Assembly (NCBI GenBank): GCA_910578645.1
Contig: CAJTQI010000008.1
Span: 62,001-126,000, forward strand
Length of the DNA stretch: 64,000 bases
Direction: 5' to 3'
DNA from: an uncultured Lachnospiraceae bacterium
GTDB taxonomy: Bacteria > Bacillota > Clostridia > Lachnospirales > Lachnospiraceae
The notes below the pieces were generated by a model that worked only from the letters and a program-made list of their open reading frames with translations, was not told the origin of the DNA and searched no databases. How positions within the stretch are numbered: the first letter of the stretch is position 1; every line of letters begins with the position of its first letter. Shown in pieces: positions 33,423-42,932 of this stretch. A program made the position numbers and the translations under genes.

Positions 33423-34502
33423 ATGCAGTCGAAACGACAGGCGAATTTTGAACTGCTGCGTATTGTGGCGATGATGATGATTATTGCCCTGCATTATCTG
33501 AATAAAAGTGATTTAATCCTGCTGTACACACAGGAACGTTCTGCAGTGAATTACGCGACACATTTTGTGGAGGCGTTTTGTATCGTTGCGGTGAATTGCT
33601 ATGTGCTGCTTAGCGGGTATTTTCTGGCTGAATCTGCATGGAAACCAGGGCGGGTGGTGTCTTTGGTGGCGCAGATTCTTTTTTATTCCGTTTTGATTCC
33701 GGTCATTCTGGTATGTGCAGGCGTCATCTCTTTTGGTGAGTTGTCGGTGTATAACTGGCTTACCTATGTGCTTCCGGTTGAGACGGAACACTATTGGTTT
33801 GGCACTGCCTATCTGGTCATGTATGCCTTGGCGCCTTTTTTGGCGGCGGGTGCAAAGGCGGTGGAGAAAAAGACTTTGCAGTTTGGCATTGCTTTTCTGG
33901 TGATTTTCTTTTCTATGTGGAAGTCTTTGCTGCCGGCCAAACTTGCCACGGACCGCTATGGGTATGATTATGGGTGGTTTTTATGTCTATTTTTAATCGC
34001 GGTATATCTGCGCCTGTATGGCTGTCCGAAATTAGAGAAGAAAAAGAATGCGGTACTTTTGTATGCAGGTATGAGCCTGGGTATTTTTTTACTGACGGCA
34101 TTGTCCGGCGTCCTGGCGCAAGTGCTTGCACCCTTTTCCTACTATATGGATATGCCGGATACTTACAACCATATTCTGTGTCTGCTTGGCTCCGTGGGAT
34201 TTTTCATGATTTTCAAAAATATGAAACCATGGGAAGGAAAGACGGCCGATTGGGTCAGGCGGTTGTCGCCGTACACATTCGGTGTGTATCTTGTGCATGA
34301 ACATGAGCTTGTGCGGTACAGGTGGTTGGAGTGGCTGCATGTGGATGGGGTGTGGGGCAGTTGGATGTTTATTCCCCATATGATTGTATGTGTTTTGCTT
34401 ATCTATGCGGTGGGGACAGGAGTGGATTTTGTGAGGACGTGGCTTTTTGGGAAGATTGGGCGGCATATTACCCCGCCAGGGGCAAAACGAAAAACGCTGT
34501 AA
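33423..34502 (+). CDS. Acyltransferase family 3 membrane protein (OafA/WecH-like)
   Basis: A 359-residue protein with about ten membrane helices. It starts with the family pattern FELLRIVAMMMIIALHYL, where His near residue 29 is the conserved active-site histidine, and has the YWFGTAYLVMYALAPFL stretch near residue 121. Such enzymes add acetyl, succinyl or other acyl groups to exported sugars. ATG 33423 lies eight bases after GGAGG; the in-frame ATG 33408 would include that site in the gene. It sits between GtrA and a GT-C-like gene, so it probably decorates the same glycan. Confidence 0.85.
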   Translation: MQSKRQANFELLRIVAMMMIIALHYLNKSDLILLYTQERSAVNYATHFVEAFCIVAVNCYVLLSGYFLAESAWKPGRVVSLVAQILFYSVLIPVILVCAGVISFGELSVYNWLTYVLPVETEHYWFGTAYLVMYALAPFLAAGAKAVEKKTLQFGIAFLVIFFSMWKSLLPAKLATDRYGYDYGWFLCLFLIAVYLRLYGCPKLEKKKNAVLLYAGMSLGIFLLTALSGVLAQVLAPFSYYMDMPDTYNHILCLLGSVGFFMIFKNMKPWEGKTADWVRRLSPYTFGVYLVHEHELVRYRWLEWLHVDGVWGSWMFIPHMIVCVLLIYAVGTGVDFVRTWLFGKIGRHITPPGAKRKTL

Positions 34503-34537
34503 CATAACAAGAAGAAAGAGGTTGTTAAAGAGTATAC

Positions 34538-36331
34538 GTGGATAAAATCAATGTTCTGTATAAGAAAAACTATAATTTCATAGTAAATATATTTTTTCCG
34601 TGTATCCTTGTGCTTTATCCGCTTGTGAAGATTAACCAGGGCATCGATGTGGCCGACACAACATACAGCCTGGCTAATTTCCAGTATTTCGGCTCTATGG
34701 ACGGTACATGGATGGTGGCCACTTTTCTGGCCAATGCGTTGGGGAGTCTGCTTATGCATCTTCCTTTTGGCGGTACTTTGATGGGGATGTATTTCTACAC
34801 CGCTCTGATACAGTCGATAACTGCGTTGGGGATATACAATGCACTGCGCAGGAGACTGCCTGTGAGGGCTCCGGCACCGCTTATCTTTATAGGTGAGCTG
34901 ATGGCCCTTGGACTGTGTTGGTGCCCCTCTACGATTTTGTATAATTATTTGACATATCTGATTATGGACGCCGGGGTTATCTTGTTGTATAAAGGAATTG
35001 TAGAGAACAATCGGAGATATTATGTGGCGGCCGGAGTGCTTCTTGGCATGAATGTGGCGGTAAGAATGCCCAATGTGGTGCAGGCAGCGTTTATTGTGGC
35101 AGTCTGGTACGGCAGTATGCTGAGTGGAAGGAAACTGACAGAGTCGGTTAAGGATACCTTGTGGTGCATGTTGGGCTATGTTGCTGGATTCGGGGCGCCC
35201 TTTTTGGCTATCTGTGTGCGGTATGGCACAGGAGCTTATCCTGCCATGGTACAGACAATGTTCGCCATGACGCAAAAGGCTACAGACTATAAGCCGTCGG
35301 CTATGGTGACAGGTATGTTTGGGGATTATATAACAGGTCTGTACTGGCTTGTTTTTGCAGGAATCTGCATGGCAGGCGGATGGGCGCTTTTTGCGGTACA
35401 GCACAGGTGGTTTGCAGGCAGGCCAAACATGACAGTGTTGTGTCAGAGTGTGTATGTGGCAGTTTTGGTTGTGCTTCTGCGGTTTTATTGGGGCAGGGGT
35501 GTATTCACTTTCCGTTATTATGAGTACAGCAGCATGTATTATCCGGCGGTGCTTCTTCTGATTGCCGCCATCTGTAGCGCAGTATATTGTCTGTTTGGCA
35601 AGGAGATAGGAAAAGAACACAGAATCATGGCGGTATTGGTGTTGACGCAGATTTTCGTGACACCGCTGGGAAGCAATAACGGGCTGTACCCGATTATCAA
35701 TAATCTGTTCTTTGTATTGCCTTTTGTGTTTTGGTTTTGTTACGGACGTATTGTATCCGGACGGCATAAGATATCTGCTTTTATCTGGGGCGCACCGTTT
35801 ACGCTTCTTGTTGTGTTTGTGCTTGTACAGAGCATGGGGTTTCACATGACTTTTAGTTTCCAGGATGGAATCGACGGTGCGGAGAGGAATACCAGGCTGT
35901 CGGCGCCGGGTAAGGCGGCGGGAGTCTATACAAATGAGGACAATGCTGCCTGGTTGTCGGAGCTTGCAGGGTATGTAGAGGCAGAGGGACTTTCCGGCAG
36001 GGAAGTGATTCTTTACGGGGAGGTTCCCGGGCTAGGATATCTGTTGGATATGCCTTCGGCATTGTCAACTTTCTGGGCAGATTTGGACTCTTATCGTATG
36101 GTGGAATATGAGCGGGATTTAAAGGAGATGACGAAGTCGCCTGTGGTGATTGTTTCGGCGCCTGTGGCGGCTTATCTGAATGAAGATGCGGATGGGATGA
36201 ACTGGTTCGGGGTGGAGCAGGAAGTGCTTAACGAGGATGAAAAACTGCAGATGCTCCATAAGTACATGACAGAACATGACTACAGGGAATCCTTCGGTAA
36301 TGGCCGTTATGTGGTTTATGTGACACAATAG
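34538..36331 (+). CDS. Polytopic GT-C-like membrane protein with outer C-terminal domain
   Basis: A 597-residue protein with about eleven membrane helices in the first 440 residues and a soluble C-terminal domain of about 150 residues. After the first helix the loop INQGIDVADTTYSLAN carries the acidic pair expected at the metal site of GT-C glycosyltransferases. The start is GTG 34538. I do not recognise a named family. Context (GtrA, acyltransferase, aminosugar genes) suggests a polyprenyl-phosphate-sugar dependent transferase acting on the outer face of the membrane. The C-terminal tail resembles in layout, not clearly in sequence, those of the first gene of the window and 37576. Confidence 0.6.
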   Translation: MDKINVLYKKNYNFIVNIFFPCILVLYPLVKINQGIDVADTTYSLANFQYFGSMDGTWMVATFLANALGSLLMHLPFGGTLMGMYFYTALIQSITALGIYNALRRRLPVRAPAPLIFIGELMALGLCWCPSTILYNYLTYLIMDAGVILLYKGIVENNRRYYVAAGVLLGMNVAVRMPNVVQAAFIVAVWYGSMLSGRKLTESVKDTLWCMLGYVAGFGAPFLAICVRYGTGAYPAMVQTMFAMTQKATDYKPSAMVTGMFGDYITGLYWLVFAGICMAGGWALFAVQHRWFAGRPNMTVLCQSVYVAVLVVLLRFYWGRGVFTFRYYEYSSMYYPAVLLLIAAICSAVYCLFGKEIGKEHRIMAVLVLTQIFVTPLGSNNGLYPIINNLFFVLPFVFWFCYGRIVSGRHKISAFIWGAPFTLLVVFVLVQSMGFHMTFSFQDGIDGAERNTRLSAPGKAAGVYTNEDNAAWLSELAGYVEAEGLSGREVILYGEVPGLGYLLDMPSALSTFWADLDSYRMVEYERDLKEMTKSPVVIVSAPVAAYLNEDADGMNWFGVEQEVLNEDEKLQMLHKYMTEHDYRESFGNGRYVVYVTQ

Positions 36332-36348
36332 TGGGAGTGTGGTATACT
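36320..36348 (+). promoter_or_regulatory. Promoter of the WecE-type gene, extended -10
   Basis: GTGACA (36320-36325, one mismatch), a 17 bp spacer and TATACT (36343-36348) preceded by TGG. It overlaps the 3' end of the preceding gene and gives a leader of about 100 nt. Confidence 0.5.
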
Positions 36349-36359
36349 GGCATTATAGT

Positions 36360-36438
36360 GTGGGATTTGTGTCTGCGCCCACTTGACACAAACTTGTTGC
36401 ATGCGCTGTCTCAACAAAAGTTGAGACAAAAACATGCA
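36360..36438 (+). promoter_or_regulatory. Structured leader before the WecE-type gene
   Basis: GTGGG (36360-36364) can pair with CCCAC (36378-36382), while TTTGTGTC (36366-36373) can pair with GACACAAA (36385-36392); the two cannot form as simple hairpins at once. Downstream TGCATG/CATGCA (36398-36403/36433-36438) encloses a perfect 8 bp AAAA-loop hairpin (36408-36415/36420-36427). It may control initiation or read-through. Confidence 0.45.
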
Positions 36439-36455
36439 CAGAAATGGAGATTAAC

Positions 36456-37586
36456 ATGATAAACTTTAATGTGCCGCCTTATACGGGGAAAGAAATCGAG
36501 TATATGAGGGAAGCCATCAGCAACCAGAAGATTTGCGGTGACGGCCCTTTTACAAGAAAATGCAGTGAGTGGATTGAGGGACAGACCGGTACGGCCAAAT
36601 GTCTGCTCACCACCTCCTGTACACATGCCACGGAGCTTGCAGCCTTGCTTGCAGATATCAAAGAGGGAGACGAGGTGATTCTTCCGTCTTATACTTTCGT
36701 ATCCACGGCGGATGCCTTTGTGCTCAGAGGGGCGAAGGCTGTTTTCGTGGATATCAGGCCGGACACGATGAATATTGATGAGAAATTGATAGAGGATGCG
36801 GTTACAGAGCGTACAAGAGCCATTGCTCCCGTACACTACGCGGGCGTGGGCTGCGAGATGGATGCGATTATGGATATCGCCAAACGTCATAACCTGATGG
36901 TGGTGGAGGATGCCGCACAGGGGATTATGGCGTCCTATAAGGGCAAGCCGCTTGGCACTTTCGGTGATTTTGGCTGTTTCAGTTTCCACGAGACGAAGAA
37001 TTTCAGTATGGGAGAAGGCGGCGCGCTTCTGATACGGGATGAAAAGCATATAGAGGATGCGGAGATTTTCAGGGAAAAGGGAACGGACCGGAGCAAATAT
37101 TACAGAGGACAGATAGATAAATACCGTTGGCAGAATTATGGCTCTTCCTATTTACCCAGCGATATGAACGCAGCATACTTATATGCCCAGTTGGAGATGG
37201 CGCAGGAGATTACGCAGGCCAGGATGGACAGATGGAACCAGTATTGGGAATTGCTGTCTCCTCTTGCCGAGGAAGAAAAGATTGAGCTTCCCTATGTGCC
37301 GGAGCATTGCAGCCATAACGCGCATATGTTCTATATTAAGACGAAGGATATGGAGGAGAGAAGCAGGCTCATTGACTTTTTGAAAAACAGGGGGGTTCAT
37401 GCCGTTTTCCATTATATTCCGTTACATTCTGCGCCTGCGGGCTTAAAGTTCGGTAGGTTCCATGGAGAGGACAAGTATACAACCAGGGAGAGTGAAAGAC
37501 TTCTGCGGCTGCCGATGTTCTATACGCTGACGGCGGACGAGACAGCGTATATTACACGGCAGGTGAAGGAATTTTATGGTTCATGA
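36456..37586 (+). CDS. wecE: dTDP-4-amino-4,6-dideoxygalactose transaminase, WecE/RffA type
   Basis: A 376-residue DegT-family PLP enzyme. The opening MINFNVPPYTGKEIEYM, the TTSCTHATELAALL stretch near residue 52, EDAAQG at 151 and Lys181 in SFHETKN follow the WecE/RffA pattern closely, including VHYAGVGCEMD near 126. WecE makes dTDP-Fuc4N from dTDP-4-keto-6-deoxyglucose with glutamate. No rmlA/rmlB genes for the precursor are seen in the window, so it must come from elsewhere. ATG 36456 follows GGAGA by five bases; ATG 36444 is in frame. A sugar formyltransferase (56406) and a GNAT enzyme (39555) could modify the new amine. The end overlaps the next gene by 11 bp. Confidence 0.88.
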   Translation: MINFNVPPYTGKEIEYMREAISNQKICGDGPFTRKCSEWIEGQTGTAKCLLTTSCTHATELAALLADIKEGDEVILPSYTFVSTADAFVLRGAKAVFVDIRPDTMNIDEKLIEDAVTERTRAIAPVHYAGVGCEMDAIMDIAKRHNLMVVEDAAQGIMASYKGKPLGTFGDFGCFSFHETKNFSMGEGGALLIRDEKHIEDAEIFREKGTDRSKYYRGQIDKYRWQNYGSSYLPSDMNAAYLYAQLEMAQEITQARMDRWNQYWELLSPLAEEEKIELPYVPEHCSHNAHMFYIKTKDMEERSRLIDFLKNRGVHAVFHYIPLHSAPAGLKFGRFHGEDKYTTRESERLLRLPMFYTLTADETAYITRQVKEFYGS

Positions 37587-39468
37587 AGCTCGGAAAAGAT
37601 ACGGTAATTATATATTGACTTTTTTGGTCATGGCAGTCAATGTGCTTTTGTTGGGGATTTGCTTTGATTTTTATTATGACCTCAATGACGACACGATGAT
37701 GCATGATATTATGGCAGGTATCTATACCGGGACGCCGGATGGCCATAATATGCAGACGCTGTATCCTTTGGGGGCGGTGCTTGCCTTTTGTTACAGGCTG
37801 TGCAGGCAGATTCCCTGGTATGGATTGTTTTTGTGCCTGTGCCAGTTTGGCTGCTTTTATCTCGTTGGCGTGCGGTTGTGCAATTTGGCGGATAATGCCT
37901 TTTTTTTGGCGGGGACTCAGTCTGGCGGTAAGTTTAGCGGTTGGAAAAAATTGTTGTTTCTTCTGACGATGTCTCTATATTTATGGGGCGTATGCCTGCC
38001 CCACTTTATCAATATACAATATACGATTACCTGTGCCATGTTGTCGGCAGGGGCAATCTTTTTATTTCTCACATCTCGGGAAAGGACAGGAGCAGGGCAA
38101 TTTTTTGTGGATAATATTCCGTCAATTTTGCTTGTGCTTGTGGCTTATCAACTGCGTTCAGAGATGCTTCTTTTGACCTTCCCCTTTATAGGTCTGGCCG
38201 GGTTGTACCGCATGGCGGAGGAAGAAAAAGTGTTTGCCAAGGAAACGCTATGCAGATATGGGGCAGTGCTGGGAACCATGTTGGGTGGAATGCTTCTATG
38301 CCTTGTGGTAGATTATGCGGCCTATGGCAGTCCGGCGTGGAAAGATTTTCGCGATTTTTTCGATGACCGGACAACCGTTTATGATTTTTACCAAGAGCTG
38401 ATTACGGAAGAGGCATATGGAGAAGCGCTCACGGAACTTGGTGTAGGGTTGCCACAGCAGATATTGCTGCGCAACTATAATTTTGGATTGGATGATAAAA
38501 TTGATGGGGCTTTTCTCGGGGGATTGGCGGATTATGCCGTGTACACAATCGGGGAAAGTAAGGACTGGGGAGACCTTTTACGAGAGCAAATTGGGAGATA
38601 TCTGTACAGGATTTTTCGAGGAGGAGATGGTTCCTACAGTCTTGTGGTGCTCTGGGCATATATGACTGTTCTTGTGGTTGGATTTTGTATGATAAGGAGT
38701 TCTACACCGGGAAACCAGAAGGAACAAGACCAGGTTTTGCAGGGGAAGACATATGGTAAAGTACGCAGGTTCGCGTTTCTTTGGCAGGTTGTACTGCTTG
38801 CGGCTGTGCGCACCGCGGTTTGGATGTTCATATTGATGCGGGGACGGGAGCCGGAGCGCATTACCCATTCTTTGTACATGGTTGAGTTCGCGCTGCTTGC
38901 GGCTATGTGTGTACGTATCCTGAAAGGGCAATCGGGTGAAGGGATTGTGTCTGTTTTTTCATGGCAGACAGCCGGGAATTGTGTCATATATGTCATGGCA
39001 GCAGTACTTTGTCTGTTGACTATAGGCGGTGTGACAGATAATGTGGTTTGGGTACGTGCAGACCAGGAATGGCGGGAGCAGGTCAATGGAAGCTGGCATG
39101 AGATAGATGCTTACTGTAGGGCGCACAAGGAGAACTTTTATTTTGAGGACGTTTACTCTACGGTGGCATTCTCGCACAAGCTTTTCGGCCAGCGGGATAC
39201 TACTTATGCCAATTACGATATCCTGGGTGGATGGATGTGCAAAAGCCCTCTTTATGATGAGAAACTAGGTCGGTATGGTATTATTTCTGTGTCGGAAGAA
39301 CTTTTCAGGCGTGATGACTTGTATGTGATTATGTCCGATGGGGAACTGGCGAACAGGGGGATGGATTGGGTGACCGATTATTATGGCGAACAGGGGATTA
39401 TGGTTGTGGTGGAACAGGCGGACAGAATTGACGGGGAGTATGCTGTATACCAGGTGGTTGTGAAATAA
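37576..39468 (+). CDS. Polytopic GT-C-like membrane protein
   Basis: A 630-residue protein with about eleven helices and a C-terminal outer domain of about 140 residues. The first loop holds FYYDLNDDTMMHDI, an acidic cluster at the place of the GT-C metal site, followed by a short periplasmic-type helix and YPLGAVLAFCYRL. The gene starts inside wecE (11 bp overlap) and is therefore coupled to it. That suggests, as inference, that it acts on the Fuc4N-type sugar or the unit that contains it. I do not recognise a named family. Confidence 0.6.
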   Translation: MVHEARKRYGNYILTFLVMAVNVLLLGICFDFYYDLNDDTMMHDIMAGIYTGTPDGHNMQTLYPLGAVLAFCYRLCRQIPWYGLFLCLCQFGCFYLVGVRLCNLADNAFFLAGTQSGGKFSGWKKLLFLLTMSLYLWGVCLPHFINIQYTITCAMLSAGAIFLFLTSRERTGAGQFFVDNIPSILLVLVAYQLRSEMLLLTFPFIGLAGLYRMAEEEKVFAKETLCRYGAVLGTMLGGMLLCLVVDYAAYGSPAWKDFRDFFDDRTTVYDFYQELITEEAYGEALTELGVGLPQQILLRNYNFGLDDKIDGAFLGGLADYAVYTIGESKDWGDLLREQIGRYLYRIFRGGDGSYSLVVLWAYMTVLVVGFCMIRSSTPGNQKEQDQVLQGKTYGKVRRFAFLWQVVLLAAVRTAVWMFILMRGREPERITHSLYMVEFALLAAMCVRILKGQSGEGIVSVFSWQTAGNCVIYVMAAVLCLLTIGGVTDNVVWVRADQEWREQVNGSWHEIDAYCRAHKENFYFEDVYSTVAFSHKLFGQRDTTYANYDILGGWMCKSPLYDEKLGRYGIISVSEELFRRDDLYVIMSDGELANRGMDWVTDYYGEQGIMVVVEQADRIDGEYAVYQVVVK

Positions 39469-39554
39469 TAGGACGGTATATGTCTCCGGATGTTTCACCC
39501 GCAGTTGTTTAGAAATGCTATTGGTATGGTTATGGATTCAAAGAAAGGAACGGT

Positions 39555-40088
39555 ATGAAGATGAGCCGGGAAATTCGCCTGCGCCTAATGACGGAAGATG
39601 ATACGGACAAAATCGTCGCATGGCGTAACAAAGATTTTGTCAGAAGAAATTTTATATACCAGGAACTTTTCACGAAAGAAGGGCATAGAGCCTGGATAGA
39701 GAATCAGGTTAAGCCCGGGTATGTGGTGCAGTATGTGATATGTCTGGAAGACGGCAGAGAGATTGGCAGTGTTTATTTTCGGGATATTGACCGGGAGAAA
39801 GGCACTGCGGAATACGGCATTTTTATTGGGGAGGAAGGAGCTCTTGGGTGCGGTTATGGGACACAGACGGCCAAAGCGGCCCTCGCCTGTGCGTTTACTA
39901 AATTACATCTAGACAAAGTATTTCTGCGTTTTTTGTCTGACAATATCAGCGCCTGGAAAAGCTATGAACATGCCGGATTTAAGTTGACGGACAAAGAAGA
40001 AACTGTGATGACGATGCAGGGTGAACGTAAGGTATGTTTCATGGAGATTGACCGCCCATCCTGGGAAAGCATGGCTGATAAATTATAA
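39555..40088 (+). CDS. GNAT N-acetyltransferase, possible PseH or WecD-like
   Basis: A 177-residue acetyltransferase of the RimJ/RimL-like GNAT type. It opens with IRLRLMTEDDTDKIVAWRN, has the acetyl-CoA loop GALGCGYGTQTAKAAL near residue 95 and the closing LSDNISAWKSYEHAGFKL pattern. The WRN motif near residue 23 and the size fit PseH, which acetylates the C4 amine in Pse synthesis and is otherwise missing from the window. But the gene also lies 2 kb after the WecE-type gene, so acetylation of Fuc4N (WecD/FdtC role) is an alternative. AAAGGAA precedes ATG 39555. The two roles cannot be separated by reading. Confidence 0.75.
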   Translation: MKMSREIRLRLMTEDDTDKIVAWRNKDFVRRNFIYQELFTKEGHRAWIENQVKPGYVVQYVICLEDGREIGSVYFRDIDREKGTAEYGIFIGEEGALGCGYGTQTAKAALACAFTKLHLDKVFLRFLSDNISAWKSYEHAGFKLTDKEETVMTMQGERKVCFMEIDRPSWESMADKL

Positions 40089-40106
40089 AGAAATTGTGGA
40101 GGAATT

Positions 40107-41063
40107 ATGGAGAAGCTTGTCAGTTTTGTAATACCTTGTTACCGCTCGGCGCAGACGATTGGCGGGGTGGTGGATGAGATTGATGCGGCGATGAAGGGAT
40201 TGTCCGGGTATGTATATGAGATTGTGCTTGTCAACGACTGTTCACCGGATAATACTTTTGAGGTAATCAGTGCACTCTGTGAACAGCGCAAGGATATCTG
40301 CGGCGTGAACTTGGCAAGAAACTTCGGCCAACATGCGGCCCTCATGGCAGGTTTTGGGTATGTGCATGGCGATATTACCGTATGCCTGGATGACGATGGG
40401 CAGACACCGGCCGGGGAAGTAGGAAAGTTACTTGGCAAGATAGAAGAAGGATACGATGTGGTCTATGCGAAATATGCACATAAGCAGCATTCGGGGTTCC
40501 GTAATTTTGGCAGCAAAATCAATGAACTTATGGCAAGGGTTATGTTGGGCAAGCCCAAAGAACTTTATTTATCGAGTTACTTTGCCGCCAGAAAGTTCGT
40601 GGTGGAGGAGATGCTCCGGTATACGAATCCGTATCCTTATGTGATTGGCCTGGCGCTGCGCACCACGAAGAAGATTACCAATGTGGAAGTCTTACACAGA
40701 GAGCGACAGGTGGGCACTTCCGGCTATACAATCGGTAAGTTACTGGGGCTGTGGTTTAATGGATTTACCGCTTTTAGTATTAAGCCTCTGCGCATTGCGA
40801 CGGCCATGGGATGTCTGACAGCGTGTGCGGGATTTCTTTATGGAATCTACACGGTTATCAAGAAATTTATCAATCCTGCCGTGCCTGTCGGGTTTAGTGC
40901 GACGATGTCGGCCCTTGTTTTTATTGGGGGCATGATTATGTTGATGTTGGGGTTAATCGGGGAGTATATTGGCAGGATATATATTTCCCTCAATAATTCT
41001 CCCCAGTATGTGGTCAGGGAATGTATCAACGCAGATATAAGCAGAAGGCATGACGAATTATGA
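40107..41063 (+). CDS. Polyprenyl-phosphate glycosyltransferase, GT2 (ArnC/GtrB-like)
   Basis: A 318-residue GT2 enzyme with a cytoplasmic catalytic domain (VSFVIPCYRS, VNDCSPDNT near 42, DDD at 95-97) and two C-terminal membrane helices (about 232-252 and 267-288), the layout of dolichol-phosphate-mannose synthase, ArnC and GtrB. These charge undecaprenyl phosphate with one sugar, which GT-C enzymes then use outside the membrane. GGAGG precedes ATG 40107. The stop overlaps the next gene, a GT-C-like protein, by four bases, a pairing that supports a donor/transferase relationship. The sugar is unknown. Confidence 0.85.
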   Translation: MEKLVSFVIPCYRSAQTIGGVVDEIDAAMKGLSGYVYEIVLVNDCSPDNTFEVISALCEQRKDICGVNLARNFGQHAALMAGFGYVHGDITVCLDDDGQTPAGEVGKLLGKIEEGYDVVYAKYAHKQHSGFRNFGSKINELMARVMLGKPKELYLSSYFAARKFVVEEMLRYTNPYPYVIGLALRTTKKITNVEVLHRERQVGTSGYTIGKLLGLWFNGFTAFSIKPLRIATAMGCLTACAGFLYGIYTVIKKFINPAVPVGFSATMSALVFIGGMIMLMLGLIGEYIGRIYISLNNSPQYVVRECINADISRRHDEL

Positions 41064-42871
41064 ATGATAATGAATTTAGGATTAAGCTGAAACTAAATAC
41101 GGTGGCGTTCTTCCTTGCGACAGCGGGGACTTTGTGCTTTCCACAGATTTTAAACTTAAAAGATAATATATTGGGATTTACAAACAGCATTTTTGCGGTA
41201 TTTGTTTGGTGCTTATGCCTGTATTCAGTAAATTGGTCATTGCATACCATTGATTTGAAAGACCGTAGGGGATGGGTCATTGCAGGGGCTTTTTCGTTCC
41301 TGTTTACTACGGCGATGCTTTTTGGGGTTCGTTTGGATTCGGTGGAAAATGTGGATTTTAAGGATTGGAGATTGTGGATTTCTCTGCCGGTTTTGACCTG
41401 TCTATTTATGATTCTTGTACGGAAGTTCTGGAATTTCCTAGGAGGTATGGAGGAAAGAAAGGCAAGGCTTTCCAGACACATTAAGCTTCCCTCAGCGCCA
41501 AAAAAAGCGACAAGATATATAGATTTGTTTACCTTTTTATTTCTGTTTGTCTGTTGGCTGCCTGTTCTGCTTGCAGTGTATCCGGGATTTTTTGTTTATG
41601 ATGCACAGGATGAGTGGCTGCAGGTGGCATCCAGGACGTTTGATACCCATCATCCTCTTGTGCACGTACTTTTGTTAGGCGGCATAGTCTGTGGCGTGCA
41701 TAAGGTTACAGATTCCTATAATCTTGGAATTGCGTGTTATACAATTGTGCAGATGGGTGTGGTGTCCGGTGTTTTTACTTACTTACTCCATTATATGAGG
41801 CAAAGAAAAGTATCTAAGATGATACGCGTTTTGGCTTTGCTTTATTTCGCATTTTTTCCCGTTATCGTCATGTTTACACTTTGCTCGGCAAAGGACGCGC
41901 TGTTTTCTGCCGCATTGCTGCTGTTGTTATTGTCCTTGCTTGACTTGGGAAGAGATGAAGACGCCTTTTTTTCCGTCAAAAAGAATAAGGTTTTTTTGGT
42001 TCTGAGTGGGACGGCAATGATGCTGCTGCGAAAAAATGGTGTCTATGCATTTGCAGTTATGACATTGGTTCTTTTATTTTGTTATAAGAAGAACAGGAAA
42101 AAAGTAATGTTACTGTTCGCAATGGCGTTTACGATGTATTTCCTTGTGAATACCGGGCTGACAGTGGCGCTTCATGCTAAAGACGGGGAAAATCAAGAGA
42201 TTCTTACAGTGCCGATACAACAATTGGCGAGAACATATAAGTTCAATAAAGAAGCCTTTGAAGCAGAAGACATTGTTTCGTTGCATGAAATTCTTCCGGA
42301 GGAGGCGCTTGCCTTGTATAATCCGAAATTGTCGGACCCTGTGAAAATACTTTTCAGAAATAGTGCATATGAGGCGGATAAGTCTAAATATGTCCGGCTA
42401 TGGCTTCGTATCGGATTGAAAAAACCTTTATCATACATCAATGCATGGCTGATGAATTCCTATGGTTTTTGGTATCCGGATACGGTCATCGATGTTTATT
42501 CTGGCAATACGGTGTTTACGTTTACTTATGGAGAAAGTTCATATTTTGGTTATGAAGTGGAGGAGCCGGGATATAGGGACAGTAAGATTCCTTGGCTAGA
42601 CGAAGTATACAGGAGGCTTGCACTGGAAATTTCACAGGAGAAAATTCCCATCTACTCCATGCTGTACTCTCCGGGCGGAATATTCTGGTGTATCGCATTC
42701 GTGTTTTCTTATGTGCTTTACCGCAGGAAATACCATCTGGTTATCCCTTATTTGATGGTGCTCCTGGTTTGGCTGACGGTCATTTTGGGTCCCACTTATC
42801 TGCCGCGTTATGTGTTAATTTTTTGGTATGGGCTTCCGTTGTTTGCAGCTATGATGCTTAATGAAATATAA
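41060..42871 (+). CDS. DUF6020-like polytopic membrane protein, copy 1
   Basis: A 603-residue protein with about twelve helices. After a helix near residue 170 it carries YPGFFVYDAQDEW, an acidic loop as in GT-C enzymes, then THHPLVHVLLLGG, CSAKDALFSAALLLL and LRKNGVYAF. The protein at 59738 has matching stations in the same order (YPTWLNNDAVWQ, NHHPYFHTIILKY, MGKDEFFTAALVL, LRSNGIFIF), so the two are paralogues. The pattern fits the family I know as DUF6020, whose function is not established. Coupling to the polyprenyl-phosphate transferase suggests a glycosyltransferase role. Confidence 0.68.
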   Translation: MNDNEFRIKLKLNTVAFFLATAGTLCFPQILNLKDNILGFTNSIFAVFVWCLCLYSVNWSLHTIDLKDRRGWVIAGAFSFLFTTAMLFGVRLDSVENVDFKDWRLWISLPVLTCLFMILVRKFWNFLGGMEERKARLSRHIKLPSAPKKATRYIDLFTFLFLFVCWLPVLLAVYPGFFVYDAQDEWLQVASRTFDTHHPLVHVLLLGGIVCGVHKVTDSYNLGIACYTIVQMGVVSGVFTYLLHYMRQRKVSKMIRVLALLYFAFFPVIVMFTLCSAKDALFSAALLLLLLSLLDLGRDEDAFFSVKKNKVFLVLSGTAMMLLRKNGVYAFAVMTLVLLFCYKKNRKKVMLLFAMAFTMYFLVNTGLTVALHAKDGENQEILTVPIQQLARTYKFNKEAFEAEDIVSLHEILPEEALALYNPKLSDPVKILFRNSAYEADKSKYVRLWLRIGLKKPLSYINAWLMNSYGFWYPDTVIDVYSGNTVFTFTYGESSYFGYEVEEPGYRDSKIPWLDEVYRRLALEISQEKIPIYSMLYSPGGIFWCIAFVFSYVLYRRKYHLVIPYLMVLLVWLTVILGPTYLPRYVLIFWYGLPLFAAMMLNEI

Positions 42872-42932
42872 CGTAACAGTAAGGTTTTCGGATTTACTGT
42901 TATGTTATAATCACCGCGAAATTCACCTTTAG

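Noticed and set aside
34403..35845. 480-codon open frame on the minus strand
   Set aside because: Shadow of the GT-C-like gene at 34538; low-complexity His/Lys/Gln composition typical of antisense frames.
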